From Peptostreptococcus russellii (GTDB taxonomy: Bacteria; Bacillota; Clostridia; Peptostreptococcales; Peptostreptococcaceae), in contig NZ_JYGE01000006.1 of NCBI RefSeq assembly GCF_003012055.1, positions 186,001 through 250,000 of the forward strand: a DNA stretch of 64,000 nt. The letters are read 5' to 3'. A program made the translations under genes and the position numbers. Below the pieces are notes generated by a model that did no database searches, was not told the origin of the DNA, and saw nothing but the letters and a program-made list of their open reading frames with translations. The first letter of the stretch is position 1; every line of letters begins with the position of its first letter. This document shows, piece after piece, positions 17,795 to 27,975 of this stretch.

Positions 17795-20700
17795 TTGTTT
17801 GAATTAAACAATTTTGAGTCGATAAAGATAGGTTTAGCTTCTCCAGAGAAGATAAGACAATGGTCTAGAGGAGAAGTAAAAAAGCCAGAAACAATTAATT
17901 ATAGAACACTAAAGCCAGAGAAGGACGGATTATTCTGTGAAAGAATATTTGGACCTACTAAGGACTGGGAGTGTCATTGTGGAAAGTATAGACGTGTAAG
18001 ATATAAAGGTGTAGTTTGCGACAGATGTGGTGTCGAAGTAACTAAAGCCAAGGTAAGAAGAGAAAGAATGGGTCATATAGAACTAGCAGCTCCTATGTCA
18101 CATATCTGGTACTTTAAGGGAATTCCATCAAGAATGGGTCTTTTATTAGATATGTCTCCAAGATCTCTTGAAAAAGTATTATATTTTGCTTCATATGTAG
18201 TAGTTGATCAGGGTGATACTGGTCTAGCATATAAGCAAGTTCTTACAGAAAGAGAATACAGAAATGCTATTGAAAAATATGGATATGGTAATTTTGAAGT
18301 TGGAATGGGTGCAGAAGCAGTAAGAAGATTACTTGAAAATATTGATCTAGATGCTCAGTCACTAGAACTTAGAGAAGCTCTAAGAGATGCTACTGGTCAG
18401 AAGAGAGTAAGAACTATTAGAAGACTAGAAGTTGTAGAAGCCTTCAAAAAATCTGGAAATAAGCCTTCTTGGATGATTTTAGAAGCTATCCCAGTTATAC
18501 CACCAGATTTAAGACCGATGGTTCAGCTAGATGGTGGTAGATTTGCTACGTCAGATCTAAATGACTTGTACAGAAGAGTTATAAATAGAAATAATAGATT
18601 GAAGAGACTTCTAGAATTAGGGGCTCCAGAAATCATAGTAAGAAATGAAAAAAGAATGCTTCAAGAAGCAGTTGATGCTCTAATAGATAATGGTAGAAGA
18701 GGTAGACCAGTAACTGGTCCTGGTAATAGACCACTTAAGTCTTTATCAGATATGCTAAAGGGTAAGCAGGGACGTTTCAGACAGAACTTGCTTGGTAAGA
18801 GAGTTGACTATTCTGGTCGTTCTGTTATCGTAGTTGGCCCAGAGCTTAAATTCTATCAGTGTGGTCTTCCAAAGAAGATGGCACTAGAACTATTCAAGCC
18901 ATTTGTAATGGATAAGCTAGTAAGTCAAGGATTTGCACACAATATTAAGAGTGCAAAGACTATTGTTGAGAAGGTAAAGCCAGAAGTTTGGGATGTATTG
19001 GAAGAAGTAATCAAGAGTCATCCAGTTCTTCTTAATCGTGCACCGACTCTACATAGACTAGGTATACAGGCATTTGAACCAGTACTAGTGGAAGGTAAGG
19101 CTATCAAGCTTCATCCACTTGTTTGTACAGCATATAATGCCGACTTTGATGGTGACCAGATGGCTGTCCATGTTCCACTATCAGTAGAAGCACAGGCTGA
19201 AGCAAGATACTTAATGCTATCAGTAAACAATATACTTGCACCTAAGGATGGTTCTCCAATTACTACTCCTTCACAGGATATGGTTCTTGGATCATACTAC
19301 TTGACTATAGAAGCACAGGAAGGTGCTAAGGGTACAGGTACAGTATTTAAGGATTATAATGAACTTACTCTAGCATATTACAACAGAAAAGTTGAACTTC
19401 ATGCTTTAGTAAAGATGAAAGTAACTCTTGAAGATGGAAGACATTCTCTAGTTGAAAGTACTGTAGGTAGATTCATATTTAATGAAGGTATACCTCAGGA
19501 TTTAGGATTTGTAGATAGGGAAGAAGATCCATTTGGATTAGAAGCTGACTTCCTAGCTGACAAAAAGTCACTTGGAAAGATAATAGATAAGTGTTTTAGA
19601 AAACACGGAAATACTAAGACAGCAGAATTACTTGACTATATAAAGTCTATAGGATATAGATATTCTACAGTAGGCGGTATTACAGTTGCAGTATCTGATA
19701 TGGATATACCAGAAGCTAAGTATGAATACCTAAAAGAAGCTGAAGGATTAGTAGATAAGTATGAAAAGGCATATAGAAGAGGTCTTATATCTGATGAAGA
19801 AAGATATGAAAAAGTTATAGAAACTTGGACAGAAACTACTGAAAAGGTAACAGATGCTCTAATGGAAGGCCTTGATAGAATGAATAATATTTATATAATG
19901 GCCCATTCAGGAGCCAGAGGTTCAAAAAACCAGATAAGACAGCTTGCAGGTATGCGTGGTCTGATGGCCAATGCATCTGGACAGACTGTGGAAATTCCGG
20001 TTAAATCAAACTTCCGTGAAGGTCTATCAGTAATGGAATACTTTACATCTTCACATGGTGCCAGAAAGGGACTAGCAGATACAGCCCTACGTACAGCCGA
20101 TTCAGGTTACTTGACTAGAAGACTAGTTGATGTCAGCCAGGACGTTATTGTAAGGGATATAGACTGTGGAACTACAGAGACTACAGAAATATTTGCGATC
20201 AAGGATGGAAATGAAGTAATAGAAGAAATAGAAGATAGAATCATAGGTAGATATACAATAGATCCTATTGTTGATCCTAATACAGGTGAAGAAATAGTAG
20301 GAGCTGATCAGATGATTCTTGAAGCTGATGCAGACAAGATTGTTGCAGCAGGTATAGAAACTATTTATATCAGAACAGTTCTTAATTGTAAGACTGAACA
20401 TGGTGTTTGTGCTAAGTGTTACGGAAGAAACCTTGCTACTGGTAAGTCAGTAAATATAGGTGAATCTGTAGGTATAATAGCCGCTCAGTCAATCGGTGAG
20501 CCGGGTACTCAGCTTACAATGCGTACATTCCATACAGGTGGAGTTGCGGGTGGAGATATCACACAGGGTCTTCCAAGAGTTGAGGAGCTTTTCGAAGCTC
20601 GTAAGCCAAAGGGTCTTGCAGTGATAACTGAGATTGAAGGTCACGTTGAACTTGACGAGACTGGAAAGAGAAAAGAAGTTATTATAACTCCTAGTGAAGG

Positions 20701-21289
20701 TGAATCTGAAGCTTATCAGATACCTTATGGATCAAGACTTAGAGTTAAAAATGGTGCATTTGTAAGAGCAGGTGAACCATTGACTCAGGGTTCTATAAAC
20801 CCTCATGATATTGTAAGAGTAAATGGTATAGGCGGAGTTCAGGACTATATAGTTAAGGAAGTACAGAGAGTCTACAGATTACAGGGTGTTGATATCAATG
20901 ATAAGCACATCGAGGTAATAGTAAGACAGATGCTTTCTAAGGTAAAGGTTGAGGATCCAGGAGATACAGACCTAATACCAGGTGGATATGAAGACGTTCT
21001 TAACTACAATAAGTGCAATGAAGAAGTGATTTCAAAGGGACTTAGACCAGCAGTTGCTAAGAGAGTTCTTCTTGGTATCACAAAGGCATCTCTTGCCACT
21101 GATTCATTCTTATCAGCAGCATCATTCCAGGAGACTACTAGAGTCTTAACTGATGCAGCTATAAAGGGTAAAGAAGACCACTTAATAGGACTAAAAGAAA
21201 ATGTAATACTTGGTAAGCTGATACCAGCAGGTACAGGTATGAGAAAATATAGAAATATAGCTATAGAAAAAGAAGGCATAGAAGAATAA
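17795..21289 (+). CDS. rpoC: DNA-directed RNA polymerase subunit beta'
   Basis: The catalytic beta' subunit, 1164 residues. The Mg-binding motif NADFDGD is at about 448-454. An N-terminal zinc site ([20 protein letters not shown]) lies near residue 60 and a second Cys group ([13 protein letters not shown]) near 865. The bridge-helix/trigger-loop segment [20 protein letters not shown] is intact. The TTG start at 17795 has GAAGGGAGAG upstream. Length is normal for Firmicutes. A strong terminator follows; rpsL-rpsG-fusA are not downstream here. Confidence 0.98.
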   Translation: MFELNNFESIKIGLASPEKIRQWSRGEVKKPETINYRTLKPEKDGLFCERIFGPTKDWECHCGKYRRVRYKGVVCDRCGVEVTKAKVRRERMGHIELAAPMSHIWYFKGIPSRMGLLLDMSPRSLEKVLYFASYVVVDQGDTGLAYKQVLTEREYRNAIEKYGYGNFEVGMGAEAVRRLLENIDLDAQSLELREALRDATGQKRVRTIRRLEVVEAFKKSGNKPSWMILEAIPVIPPDLRPMVQLDGGRFATSDLNDLYRRVINRNNRLKRLLELGAPEIIVRNEKRMLQEAVDALIDNGRRGRPVTGPGNRPLKSLSDMLKGKQGRFRQNLLGKRVDYSGRSVIVVGPELKFYQCGLPKKMALELFKPFVMDKLVSQGFAHNIKSAKTIVEKVKPEVWDVLEEVIKSHPVLLNRAPTLHRLGIQAFEPVLVEGKAIKLHPLVCTAYNADFDGDQMAVHVPLSVEAQAEARYLMLSVNNILAPKDGSPITTPSQDMVLGSYYLTIEAQEGAKGTGTVFKDYNELTLAYYNRKVELHALVKMKVTLEDGRHSLVESTVGRFIFNEGIPQDLGFVDREEDPFGLEADFLADKKSLGKIIDKCFRKHGNTKTAELLDYIKSIGYRYSTVGGITVAVSDMDIPEAKYEYLKEAEGLVDKYEKAYRRGLISDEERYEKVIETWTETTEKVTDALMEGLDRMNNIYIMAHSGARGSKNQIRQLAGMRGLMANASGQTVEIPVKSNFREGLSVMEYFTSSHGARKGLADTALRTADSGYLTRRLVDVSQDVIVRDIDCGTTETTEIFAIKDGNEVIEEIEDRIIGRYTIDPIVDPNTGEEIVGADQMILEADADKIVAAGIETIYIRTVLNCKTEHGVCAKCYGRNLATGKSVNIGESVGIIAAQSIGEPGTQLTMRTFHTGGVAGGDITQGLPRVEELFEARKPKGLAVITEIEGHVELDETGKRKEVIITPSEGESEAYQIPYGSRLRVKNGAFVRAGEPLTQGSINPHDIVRVNGIGGVQDYIVKEVQRVYRLQGVDINDKHIEVIVRQMLSKVKVEDPGDTDLIPGGYEDVLNYNKCNEEVISKGLRPAVAKRVLLGITKASLATDSFLSAASFQETTRVLTDAAIKGKEDHLIGLKENVILGKLIPAGTGMRKYRNIAIEKEGIEE

Positions 21290-21300
21290 TTTGCCAATTT

Positions 21301-21340
21301 AAAATGGTTGATAAGGGACTCCTTATCAACCATTTTTTTA
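21301..21340 (+). terminator. Terminator of rpoBC
   Basis: AAAATGGTTGATAAGG (21301-21316) pairs perfectly with CCTTATCAACCATTTT (21321-21336), followed by T: a 16-bp stem with a 4-nt loop. Confidence 0.9.
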
Positions 21341-21402
21341 TTATATATGATAGATTTACAATATGTAGGTTTAATTAAAGCAAAAATAAAAAAATACAAA
21401 AT

Positions 21403-21447
21403 AAAAAAGTGACAAAATTTTATGCTAAAAGTATTTGTCACTTTTTA
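21403..21447 (-). terminator. Terminator of the antiporter gene (leftward)
   Basis: AAAAAGTGACAAA (21404-21416) and TTTGTCACTTTTT (21434-21446) form a perfect stem 33 bp beyond the leftward stop codon, with T residues on the minus strand. Confidence 0.75.
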
Positions 21448-21479
21448 ATAAATATATATGGTTTTAATTAAATATTGTA

Positions 21480-22697
21480 TTAATTTTCAGCAGCAACCTC
21501 TCCACTAATAGCTTCCTTATTTTCACTAGTTTCAGTTTTCTTAGCTAGAGTTCTCTTAAGTAGTATTGGTGTAAATATAGTAGTTACCACAACCATTAGA
21601 ATAATTGGTGAGAACATATCTGCATCAATTAATCCAAGTTTGTATCCCTTCTGTGCAACAATTAGTGCAACCTCTCCTCTAGATACCATACCGATACCTA
21701 TGTTTAGAGATTCATGTCTATCAAACTTGCAAAGCCTTGCACCTAATCCAGCTCCTAACACTTTGGTTAGTATCGCTACTACTATTAAAATCGCAGCAAA
21801 TATTGCCATTTCACTGGTAAAGCTATCAAATTTTGTTTTAAGTCCTATGCTCGCAAAGAATATTGGCGCGAAGAACAAATACGAAAGTATATTCACCTTT
21901 TTGACAATATAGTTTCGTATACTAAATCTACTGAATATCATACCCATTAAATATGCACCTGTTATATCTGCAATTCCAACATATACTTCTGAAATATATG
22001 CAACAATTAAGACAGCTGCAAAAACATAGATGGTAATTCTTCTTCTATCCGTTTTTACATCTAAGAACCTTGCTCCAAAGACCGTTACTATACCTAAAAT
22101 AGCCATACAAACAAAGTAAAGAGCAATCTTTATAAGTACTGATGAAATACTTATATTTGTATCTCTAAAGCTAGTAATAACTGTTAAGATAATAATACCT
22201 ATAACATCATCAATAATAGCTGCTCCCAAGATTGCATTACCGATTCTGCTATTTGCATAACCAAGCTCCCTGAGCGCTTCTATCGTTATACTTACTGACG
22301 TAGCTGTTAATACTACTCCAACAAATAAAGCCTTTAAAAGATCATGTTCAACTCCTGGATTTATTTGGAAATACCACATGTATGATAAAAATCCTCCTAA
22401 TAGAGGTATTAGCACACCAAAGAGAGCAATCACAAGATAGGAAGCACCCTTTCTTTTGATTTCCCCTAGATCTGTATCTAGTCCAGCCATAAACATTAAA
22501 ATAATAACACCTATCTGAGCTACTTCATCCAAGAATGTAGTATTGCTCACGATATTAAGCATAGATGGTCCTATTATTACCCCTGCAATAAGTGCTCCTA
22601 CCACTTGTGGTAAGTTGATTTTTTCAGTGAGTTCACCTAAAATCTTTGTAGACAAGAGAATAATAGCAATACTTAATAAATAGCTATAATCTAACAT
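21480..22697 (-). CDS. Cation:proton antiporter (CPA2/KefB-like)
   Basis: A 405-residue polytopic membrane protein of the CPA2 Na+/H+ or K+/H+ exchanger family, with about 12 hydrophobic segments. Typical segments include GALIAGVIIGPSML, IGVIILMFMAGLDTDL, the unwound-helix region TATSVSITIEAL and GAAIIDDVIGIIILTV with the ion-binding Asp pair. No C-terminal RCK/TrkA domain follows; the protein ends in a short polar tail. ATG 22697 follows AGGAGG. It is monocistronic, between its own promoter and terminator. Likely roles are pH and monovalent-cation homeostasis; ion specificity cannot be read from the sequence. Confidence 0.88.
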   Translation of the reverse strand: MLDYSYLLSIAIILLSTKILGELTEKINLPQVVGALIAGVIIGPSMLNIVSNTTFLDEVAQIGVIILMFMAGLDTDLGEIKRKGASYLVIALFGVLIPLLGGFLSYMWYFQINPGVEHDLLKALFVGVVLTATSVSITIEALRELGYANSRIGNAILGAAIIDDVIGIIILTVITSFRDTNISISSVLIKIALYFVCMAILGIVTVFGARFLDVKTDRRRITIYVFAAVLIVAYISEVYVGIADITGAYLMGMIFSRFSIRNYIVKKVNILSYLFFAPIFFASIGLKTKFDSFTSEMAIFAAILIVVAILTKVLGAGLGARLCKFDRHESLNIGIGMVSRGEVALIVAQKGYKLGLIDADMFSPIILMVVVTTIFTPILLKRTLAKKTETSENKEAISGEVAAEN

Positions 22698-22803
22698 ATC
22701 AACCTTCCTCCTATAAACTTTTATTAATCTCTTAATTAAAACTAACTTCCCCTACAATATTTCTTAATTCAAATTTAGAGATTATTTCCTATTACAAACA
22801 ATA

Positions 22804-22832
22804 ATTATACCATAGAAAAAACGCTTTGTCAT
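22804..22832 (-). promoter_or_regulatory. Promoter of the antiporter gene
   Basis: On the minus strand, ATGACA (plus 22827-22832), 17-bp spacer, TATAAT (plus 22804-22809) with a TG-type extension. It is about 107 bp before the start codon. Confidence 0.55.
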
Positions 22833-22839
22833 ATAATAT

Positions 22840-24000
22840 AATAATTTATTTTCGAACTTTTTAATAATAATTTATTTAAAACGTGAAAAAATAAATAAGT
22901 ATATATCTGGGATATAGAGAAAATAATAGGAAAATCAGGAAATTAGTGAGATTATTAAGAAAAATAGACTTAAATCTAATATTCTGAAATATAACGGCTA
23001 TTTAATCAAACTTAATAATATATAATAGGAAGTTCTATAAATTATAGATTATAGAAAAAAATTATGTTTTTTAAAAAAATACATAAAAATATTATATAAA
23101 TATTATAAAAAGTATAGAAAAAGATAATATAAAATATTTCAAAATACAAAAAAATATATAATTTAGATTTAAAATTAAAAAGACAAAAAAATAACTAAAA
23201 AAATAAAAAGGAAAAAAATACAGAGATTAATATAAACGATAATTTTAAAAAAGGTTGAAAAAAGGTTAAAAAACGACTTTATTAATAAAAAAAACGACTT
23301 ATATATATTGAAAAAAGGAGTAAAAATTACTATATTTTTCATCAAATAAAAGTGTTATATTAAAAGTTAAATCAATGGTAGTAAATATATAGATACAGAC
23401 ATATAATGTATAGGATAATCAATTTTTTATTGTTACTTAAATACAAAGGTATTGATGAAGGTTCATACAAGTAATTATAGAATAGCAGGATTTTCTGAAG
23501 AAATGACTCTAGATAGATATTGTAGAAAGTAGAAATTAACTATTTTTCATGCTAGATAATGTAAACAATCTATCTAGATGTACAATTAAAAATTTTAAAA
23601 TACTTGATATTTTTAATAGAGGTCTATAATGTGGATTTAAAGCCTAGATTATGATATGATATAAAATAGTTGTATAGTGTAGATTTATACAGTATATAGA
23701 TTTTAGAACTAGACTACTAATGAATCTAGAACTATAAAATTTTGCAATTGTATATAAAATATTGATTCTTTCTTATCTCTAGCTATTACAGTAGGAATGA
23801 GTTTTATTGAAAATTTTAAGGTTTTTAAAAAGCTTATTGATAAAGTATAGGAAATATTTTCTAGAGCTTATAAAACTTTTTAAAGGGGTGATAGAAGCTA
23901 AGAAATCAATTTTTTATATAGAGTAATTACAATGGTCTTTCATATAATTACTAGAATTGCATAGAAGATAATATTATATTACTAAAGTTTAATAGGAGGC
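22840..24000. other. 1.2-kb AT-rich gene-free stretch, possible gene remnants
   Basis: No intact ORF of note on either strand. At 23225-23300 short elements recur in tandem: AAAAAAGGTT twice and AAAACGACTT twice. The part 23455-23890 is less A-rich and has protein-like runs broken by stops: KVHTSNYRIAGFSEEMTLDR (from about 23459) and LAITVGMSFIENFKVFKKLI (about 23785-23843). These may be traces of a decayed gene, but no family was recognised. Confidence 0.35.
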
Positions 24001-24004
24001 TTTT

Positions 24005-24481
24005 ATGATTGTATTTAAATATTTTGAGGAAGAACATTATGATATTCTTTTAGAGATGATGCTTGATTTTTATTCTTCAGATGCGGTAGATCATCCAATA
24101 GAAAAAGAGATTGTGGTAAGACTTTTAGAAGATATACTTTCAGGAGAACATCCAATCAAGGGTATTGAGGCTTATTACAACGATAAGCTAGTAGGATTTG
24201 GAGTTGTGACAACATACTATACTTCAGAGGTTGCAGGCACAACTGTTCAGCTTGAAGACTTATTTATACAGGAAGAGTATAGAAGTAGAGGAATTGCAAA
24301 GGAATACTTTAAGCATGTAATGGAAAGTCATCCAGAAGCTGTAAGATTTAGATTAGAAGTATCACCAAGTAATGTCAAGGCAATCAAACTTTACGATGCA
24401 ATGGGCTTTAGAAGATTAGATTATAATCAGATGATACTGAATAGATATACTCTTCTTACTGACCAAACAGAAGAAAAATAA
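24005..24481 (+). CDS. GNAT family N-acetyltransferase
   Basis: A 158-residue GCN5-type acetyltransferase using acetyl-CoA. The core is visible as TTVQLEDLFIQEEYRSRGIAK (acetyl-CoA P-loop, R-S-R-G-I-A, about 79-99) and SNVKAIKLYDAMGFRRLDY (about 120-138), the classic motif B. AGGAGG at 23995-24000 precedes ATG 24005. It stands alone between the AT-rich desert and a bidirectional terminator. The substrate could be a small metabolite, peptide or drug and cannot be deduced. Confidence 0.88.
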   Translation: MIVFKYFEEEHYDILLEMMLDFYSSDAVDHPIEKEIVVRLLEDILSGEHPIKGIEAYYNDKLVGFGVVTTYYTSEVAGTTVQLEDLFIQEEYRSRGIAKEYFKHVMESHPEAVRFRLEVSPSNVKAIKLYDAMGFRRLDYNQMILNRYTLLTDQTEEK

Positions 24482-24540
24482 AAAATAATATAAGCCTTTA
24501 TAAGATTTGAAAGGCTTTAAAATGAAAAATATATAAATAC

Positions 24541-24580
24541 AAAAGAGGCTCTTGCACAAAATATGTAAAGCCTCTTTTTA
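24541..24580. terminator. Bidirectional terminator
   Basis: AAAAGAGGCT (24541-24550) and AGCCTCTTTT (24569-24578) lie between the converging GNAT and rhodanese genes. A second hairpin (AAGCCTTT/AAAGGCTT, 24491-24518) lies just upstream. Confidence 0.75.
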
Positions 24581-24621
24581 TATTAAAAAATCTTATTTAG
24601 ATATATTCAGTTTTATTTATC

Positions 24622-25371
24622 TTAGAATCCGTAATCGTATTCCTTGCTTCCGTCTATTGCATTTACAACATTTTTATATCCTTCTTTTGTAAGCATCTGA
24701 GCTACTTCAGAAGATTTATTTCCTGTGTAGCAGAATACATAGATTGTAGATTCCTTATCTTCTGGAAGTTTATCCTTATTGCTTTCAAAATCATCAGGCA
24801 TAATATTTATAGCCTTATCAAAAGTACCCTTCTTGAAGTCCTCTGCCTTTCTAGCATCTATTACTAACTTAGCTTTTCCATCTTTTATATCCTTATCAAA
24901 GTCTGGTCCAAGCTTGCTTTCATAAGTAACTAGATCATACTTAAAGTCTTTAACTCCATCAGCATTGTATACCTTAGTGAATCCATTCTTTACTAAGATA
25001 TCAGCAACCTGTCCGCTCTTCTTACCTGAGTTACAGTATAAAACAACATCTTTGTCCTTGAAGCTATCTATCTTAGACATTTCTTTTTCAAAAGTGTCTA
25101 TAGGCATATTGATAGCAAACTTGATATGTCCTTCATTGTATTCTTCTGATGATCTAACATCGATTACAAGATAGTTTTCTTTTTCCTTCTTGTCAGCTTC
25201 GATCTTAGCTAGTTCATCACCCTTCATTGCCTGAACTTCTGCAGTCTTAGTTTCAGACTGTTCTGTTTTAGCTGTGTCCTTAGCTTCTTCGTTTTGTCCA
25301 CACGCTGATAAACCGATTGATGAAGCAATCAGTAGGGCCATAAAAGCATATTTTGTTTTTTTAAGTTTCAC
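24622..25371 (-). CDS. Lipoprotein with two rhodanese-like domains
   Basis: A 249-residue exported lipoprotein. It starts at GTG 25371 behind AGGAGGT, with a signal peptide ending LSAC (lipidated Cys24) and a Glu/Lys/Thr-rich linker. Two rhodanese domains follow: LVIDVRSSEEYNEGHI with active-site loop CNSGKKSGQ, and LVIDARKAEDFKKGTF with loop CYTGNKSS. Both keep the catalytic Cys, so both may bind persulfide or sulfane sulfur on the outer face of the membrane. The natural sulfur donor or acceptor is unknown. It is monocistronic, facing the GNAT gene. Confidence 0.85.
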   Translation of the reverse strand: MKLKKTKYAFMALLIASSIGLSACGQNEEAKDTAKTEQSETKTAEVQAMKGDELAKIEADKKEKENYLVIDVRSSEEYNEGHIKFAINMPIDTFEKEMSKIDSFKDKDVVLYCNSGKKSGQVADILVKNGFTKVYNADGVKDFKYDLVTYESKLGPDFDKDIKDGKAKLVIDARKAEDFKKGTFDKAINIMPDDFESNKDKLPEDKESTIYVFCYTGNKSSEVAQMLTKEGYKNVVNAIDGSKEYDYGF

Positions 25372-25717
25372 GTGGAATACCTCCTAAAATAATATTATTC
25401 TATTCTTAATTATACATTAAATATTTGTAAATTTAAATATTTAAACTTGCTATTGAAAAAAAGAATTATACATAACTTTTAAATAGATAAAAACTATATA
25501 AAAGATCTTGATTATTAAATAAAGGTATATTTTTCAAATAGTTAAGCTTTTAAAATAATTAAATATTTAGAATTTTATGTCAAAAACTTGTAATTTCAAT
25601 TAAAAAAGAGTTATAATTATATAATAGACTAAAAGTATATTTATTCTTTGTTCATTCATTAAAAAGAAATAGTTCACTTAGAAATAAATTTAAATATTTA
25701 TAATAGGAGGGATAAAA
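25372..25717. other. Divergent intergenic region
   Basis: A gap of 346 bp between the leftward rhodanese gene and the rightward DUF1269 gene, holding promoters for both and nothing else recognisable. A leftward TATAAT (plus-strand ATTATA, 25409-25414) is the likely -10 for the rhodanese gene. Confidence 0.4.
25588..25617 (+). promoter_or_regulatory. Promoter of the DUF1269 gene
   Basis: TTGTAA (25588-25593), 18-bp spacer, TATAAT (25612-25617), about 100 bp before the start codon. Confidence 0.4.
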
Positions 25718-26356
25718 ATGACTGAAAATATGGTGATGGCTACTTTTGAAAATTTGGATAGTGCAAAAAAAATGTATAAGAGATTGAAGAGAGCAAATAG
25801 TGATTCGAATGTGAATTATCAAGTGCTCCAAGTTGTGCTAGTGAAAAATGAAGATGGAAAAATAAGCATTTTGGATCAACATATGGAGATGTTTAACGAG
25901 CTAGGTAAGACTATGATCGGTGGTGTAGTTGGTGTAGTTCTTGGCGTATTGATAGGACCTCTGGCGGGCTTTGTACTTGCGGGATTGGGAGCTATGATAG
26001 GTTCAGGATTTGATATTAGTGAACAAAGTGAGTCTGAAGATATGTTATATCAGATGTATTCTAGGATATACAATGGAGATATAGCAATACTTGCTATAGT
26101 TCAAGAGGAAGATGAAATGGAATTAAATAGTTCAATAGGACACGACGCAATAAATATTTATAGATGGGATGCAGCAGAGATAAGAGAAGAAGCTGAACAT
26201 GCTACAGATGTGAGAGATAATCTTTTGAGAGAAGCAAAAAGGCAGATGAAGGAAGAAAAGAGCCAATCTCGTAAGAAAAAAATTGTAGAGTATAAGGAAA
26301 GTATTCAAGAACAGTTTTCTGAAATTACTGATGATGACAAAGATGATAAAAAATAG
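25718..26356 (+). CDS. DUF1269-type protein with glycine-rich hydrophobic hairpin
   Basis: A 212-residue protein. The N-terminal part (VMATFENLDSAKKMYKRLK) has the ferredoxin-like pattern of DUF1269. It is followed by a Gly-rich hydrophobic hairpin, about residues 66-95 (MIGGVVGVVLGVLIGPLAGF, then VLAGLGAMIGSGFD), a segment seen in stress-associated membrane-inserting proteins. The C-terminus is charged (RREAKRQMKEEK-like). AGGAGGG precedes ATG 25718. Function is unknown; some family members are general-stress proteins. It may share a unit with the next gene, 141 bp away. Confidence 0.75.
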   Translation: MTENMVMATFENLDSAKKMYKRLKRANSDSNVNYQVLQVVLVKNEDGKISILDQHMEMFNELGKTMIGGVVGVVLGVLIGPLAGFVLAGLGAMIGSGFDISEQSESEDMLYQMYSRIYNGDIAILAIVQEEDEMELNSSIGHDAINIYRWDAAEIREEAEHATDVRDNLLREAKRQMKEEKSQSRKKKIVEYKESIQEQFSEITDDDKDDKK

Positions 26357-26497
26357 TTTTTTATGTTAGCTTAATTAAAATTCTTTATACAAATAGTTAT
26401 ATATTGATATTTAGAATAAACTACTATTTAAATTATAAAAATAAACAAAAATATTTCAGTTAAAGCAATATTTATGATTATTATCATTTAAGAAAGT

Positions 26498-27652
26498 GTG
26501 AGGAATTTGAATAATATTATTGATTATATTGATTGGAGAGGCGATTTAACATTTAAACAATCTGGATTTAATGAGGTAGATAATATGATATTTTCACAAA
26601 TATCATACTTAAATCTGGGTGTTATAAAGGGTGAAATGAGCATTGAAGAGCTAGGTCAAAGGTACGAAAAAGAAATAAAAAACAGAAATATCACACAGTC
26701 ATCCTATATCACAAGCCTTATAACAAGAATAGAAAAAATGTTTATGAAGGCATATAAAAGTAATAGATTTAAGGATGTATTAGTTTCTGATTTTGTAAAT
26801 AAATTTGATGAGATAAATGAAAGTCAATTTTCAGCTATGACATTTATAATAGATGAAGATACAATATATGTTGCTTTTAGGGGAACAGATGATACTATAG
26901 TAGGCTTTAAAGAAAATTTAAATATGTCCTTTTCTGCACCTGTTCCTGGTCAGATAGATTCTGTTTCTTATCTAAGGGGTATTTTGAATAAATATGATAA
27001 GAAAAATATAATAGTTGGAGGTCATTCTAAGGGTGGCAACTTTGCAGTATTTGCTGTGAGTGGGCTTACTCAGGAAGAAAGGGATAGAATATCTATAGTT
27101 TACAATAATGACGGCCCTGGATTTACTGAAAAAATATTAAACTCTTATGGCTATAAAGACACGGTTAAAAAAGTAAAGAAATACCTTCCAAAAGACTCCT
27201 TCGTGGGGATACTTATGGATGATGAAGAAGAATATATTGTTGTAAATGCAAGTGGAGCATCAGGTATTTTACAGCATGATGGTCTGAACTGGGAGGTAAG
27301 GGGAAGTGAATTTGTAAAAAGAAAAAGTATCACTGAAAAGAGTCAATTTGTAGATAAAACAGTAAAATATTGGCTTGAAGGTCTAAATAAAGAACAAAGA
27401 GAAGCATTTGTTGATGAGCTGTACAGAATAGTAAAAAAATCTACTAACGCAAATTGCCTAAATGATATTTCTGAAAATAGATTGAGTGCTACTTACAATT
27501 TTATTAGAAAAATGACAAATATGGATAATGAAAAGAAGGATATGATGCAAGATACAGTAATGAGACTAATACACAGTGGATCTGAGGTGAAGAAAGAGAA
27601 AAAGGAAAGAAAAAAAGTTAAAAGGATATTTTTGAGTAAAAGTAAATTATAA
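26498..27652 (+). CDS. DUF2974 (Mbeg1-like) alpha/beta-hydrolase protein
   Basis: A 384-residue protein of the Mbeg1-like/DUF2974 family, with lipase-like alpha/beta-hydrolase features. The nucleophile-elbow motif GHSKGGN (Ser about residue 176) follows IIVGG, and the early segment NIIDYIDWRGDLTF is characteristic. Asp in YNNDGPGF is a likely second triad member. GTG 26498 is used here; TTG 26507 fits the family N-terminus better, but its SD (GAGG) would be only 3 nt away. The C-terminus is Lys-rich. Substrate unknown. Confidence 0.8.
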   Translation: MRNLNNIIDYIDWRGDLTFKQSGFNEVDNMIFSQISYLNLGVIKGEMSIEELGQRYEKEIKNRNITQSSYITSLITRIEKMFMKAYKSNRFKDVLVSDFVNKFDEINESQFSAMTFIIDEDTIYVAFRGTDDTIVGFKENLNMSFSAPVPGQIDSVSYLRGILNKYDKKNIIVGGHSKGGNFAVFAVSGLTQEERDRISIVYNNDGPGFTEKILNSYGYKDTVKKVKKYLPKDSFVGILMDDEEEYIVVNASGASGILQHDGLNWEVRGSEFVKRKSITEKSQFVDKTVKYWLEGLNKEQREAFVDELYRIVKKSTNANCLNDISENRLSATYNFIRKMTNMDNEKKDMMQDTVMRLIHSGSEVKKEKKERKKVKRIFLSKSKL

Positions 27653-27706
27653 GATAAAAGATAGTTTTATAGAGAAAATATAAACGAGGATAAAAAGAAT
27701 TAATTT

Positions 27707-27746
27707 AAAAACTTCTTTCAAAGTAATATAGAAAGGAGTTTTTTCT
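27707..27746 (+). terminator. Terminator after the DUF2974 gene
   Basis: AAAACTTCTTTC (27707-27718) pairs with GAAAGGAGTTTT (27731-27742), with one G-U pair, then T residues. Confidence 0.7.
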
Positions 27747-27858
27747 TGTGTTGAAAATAAATTATAATAAAATATTTAGAAATATTATTAAGAAAAAGAG
27801 TTTAAAAATTTACAAAATAAAGAAATAAAGAAAAATTAAATATATTTAAAAAATACTA

Positions 27859-27887
27859 TTGTGTGAATTTGTTTTTAATGATACAAT
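27859..27887 (+). promoter_or_regulatory. Promoter of hom-thrC-thrB-lysC
   Basis: TTGTGT (27859-27864), 17-bp spacer, TACAAT (27882-27887), giving a leader of about 80 nt with two hairpins. Confidence 0.5.
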
Positions 27888-27975
27888 ACATACAATAGTT
27901 TCAATTGTCGGAAATGAAAGACAATTGAGGTGACCACCTTTTTAGGCGGAATTTTAGAGTGAAGGAGGATTTAAT

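Larger units (their letters stand above)
27653..27975 (+). other. Intergenic region holding a terminator and the hom promoter
   Basis: Contains the DUF2974 terminator, the hom promoter and two hairpins in the hom leader: CAATTGTC (27902-27909) with GACAATTG (27920-27927), then AGGTG with CACCT (27928-27939) followed by TTTTT. The second could act as a small terminator. No T-box consensus and no leader peptide rich in Thr or Met was found. Confidence 0.5.

Noticed and set aside
26475-26492. Fur box before the DUF2974 gene (TGATTATTATCA)
   Set aside because: It is three bases shorter than the 7-1-7 consensus, and the gene has no iron link.
27888-27975. T-box riboswitch before hom
   Set aside because: No T-box consensus (AGGGTGGTACCGCG-like) and no room for a specifier stem.
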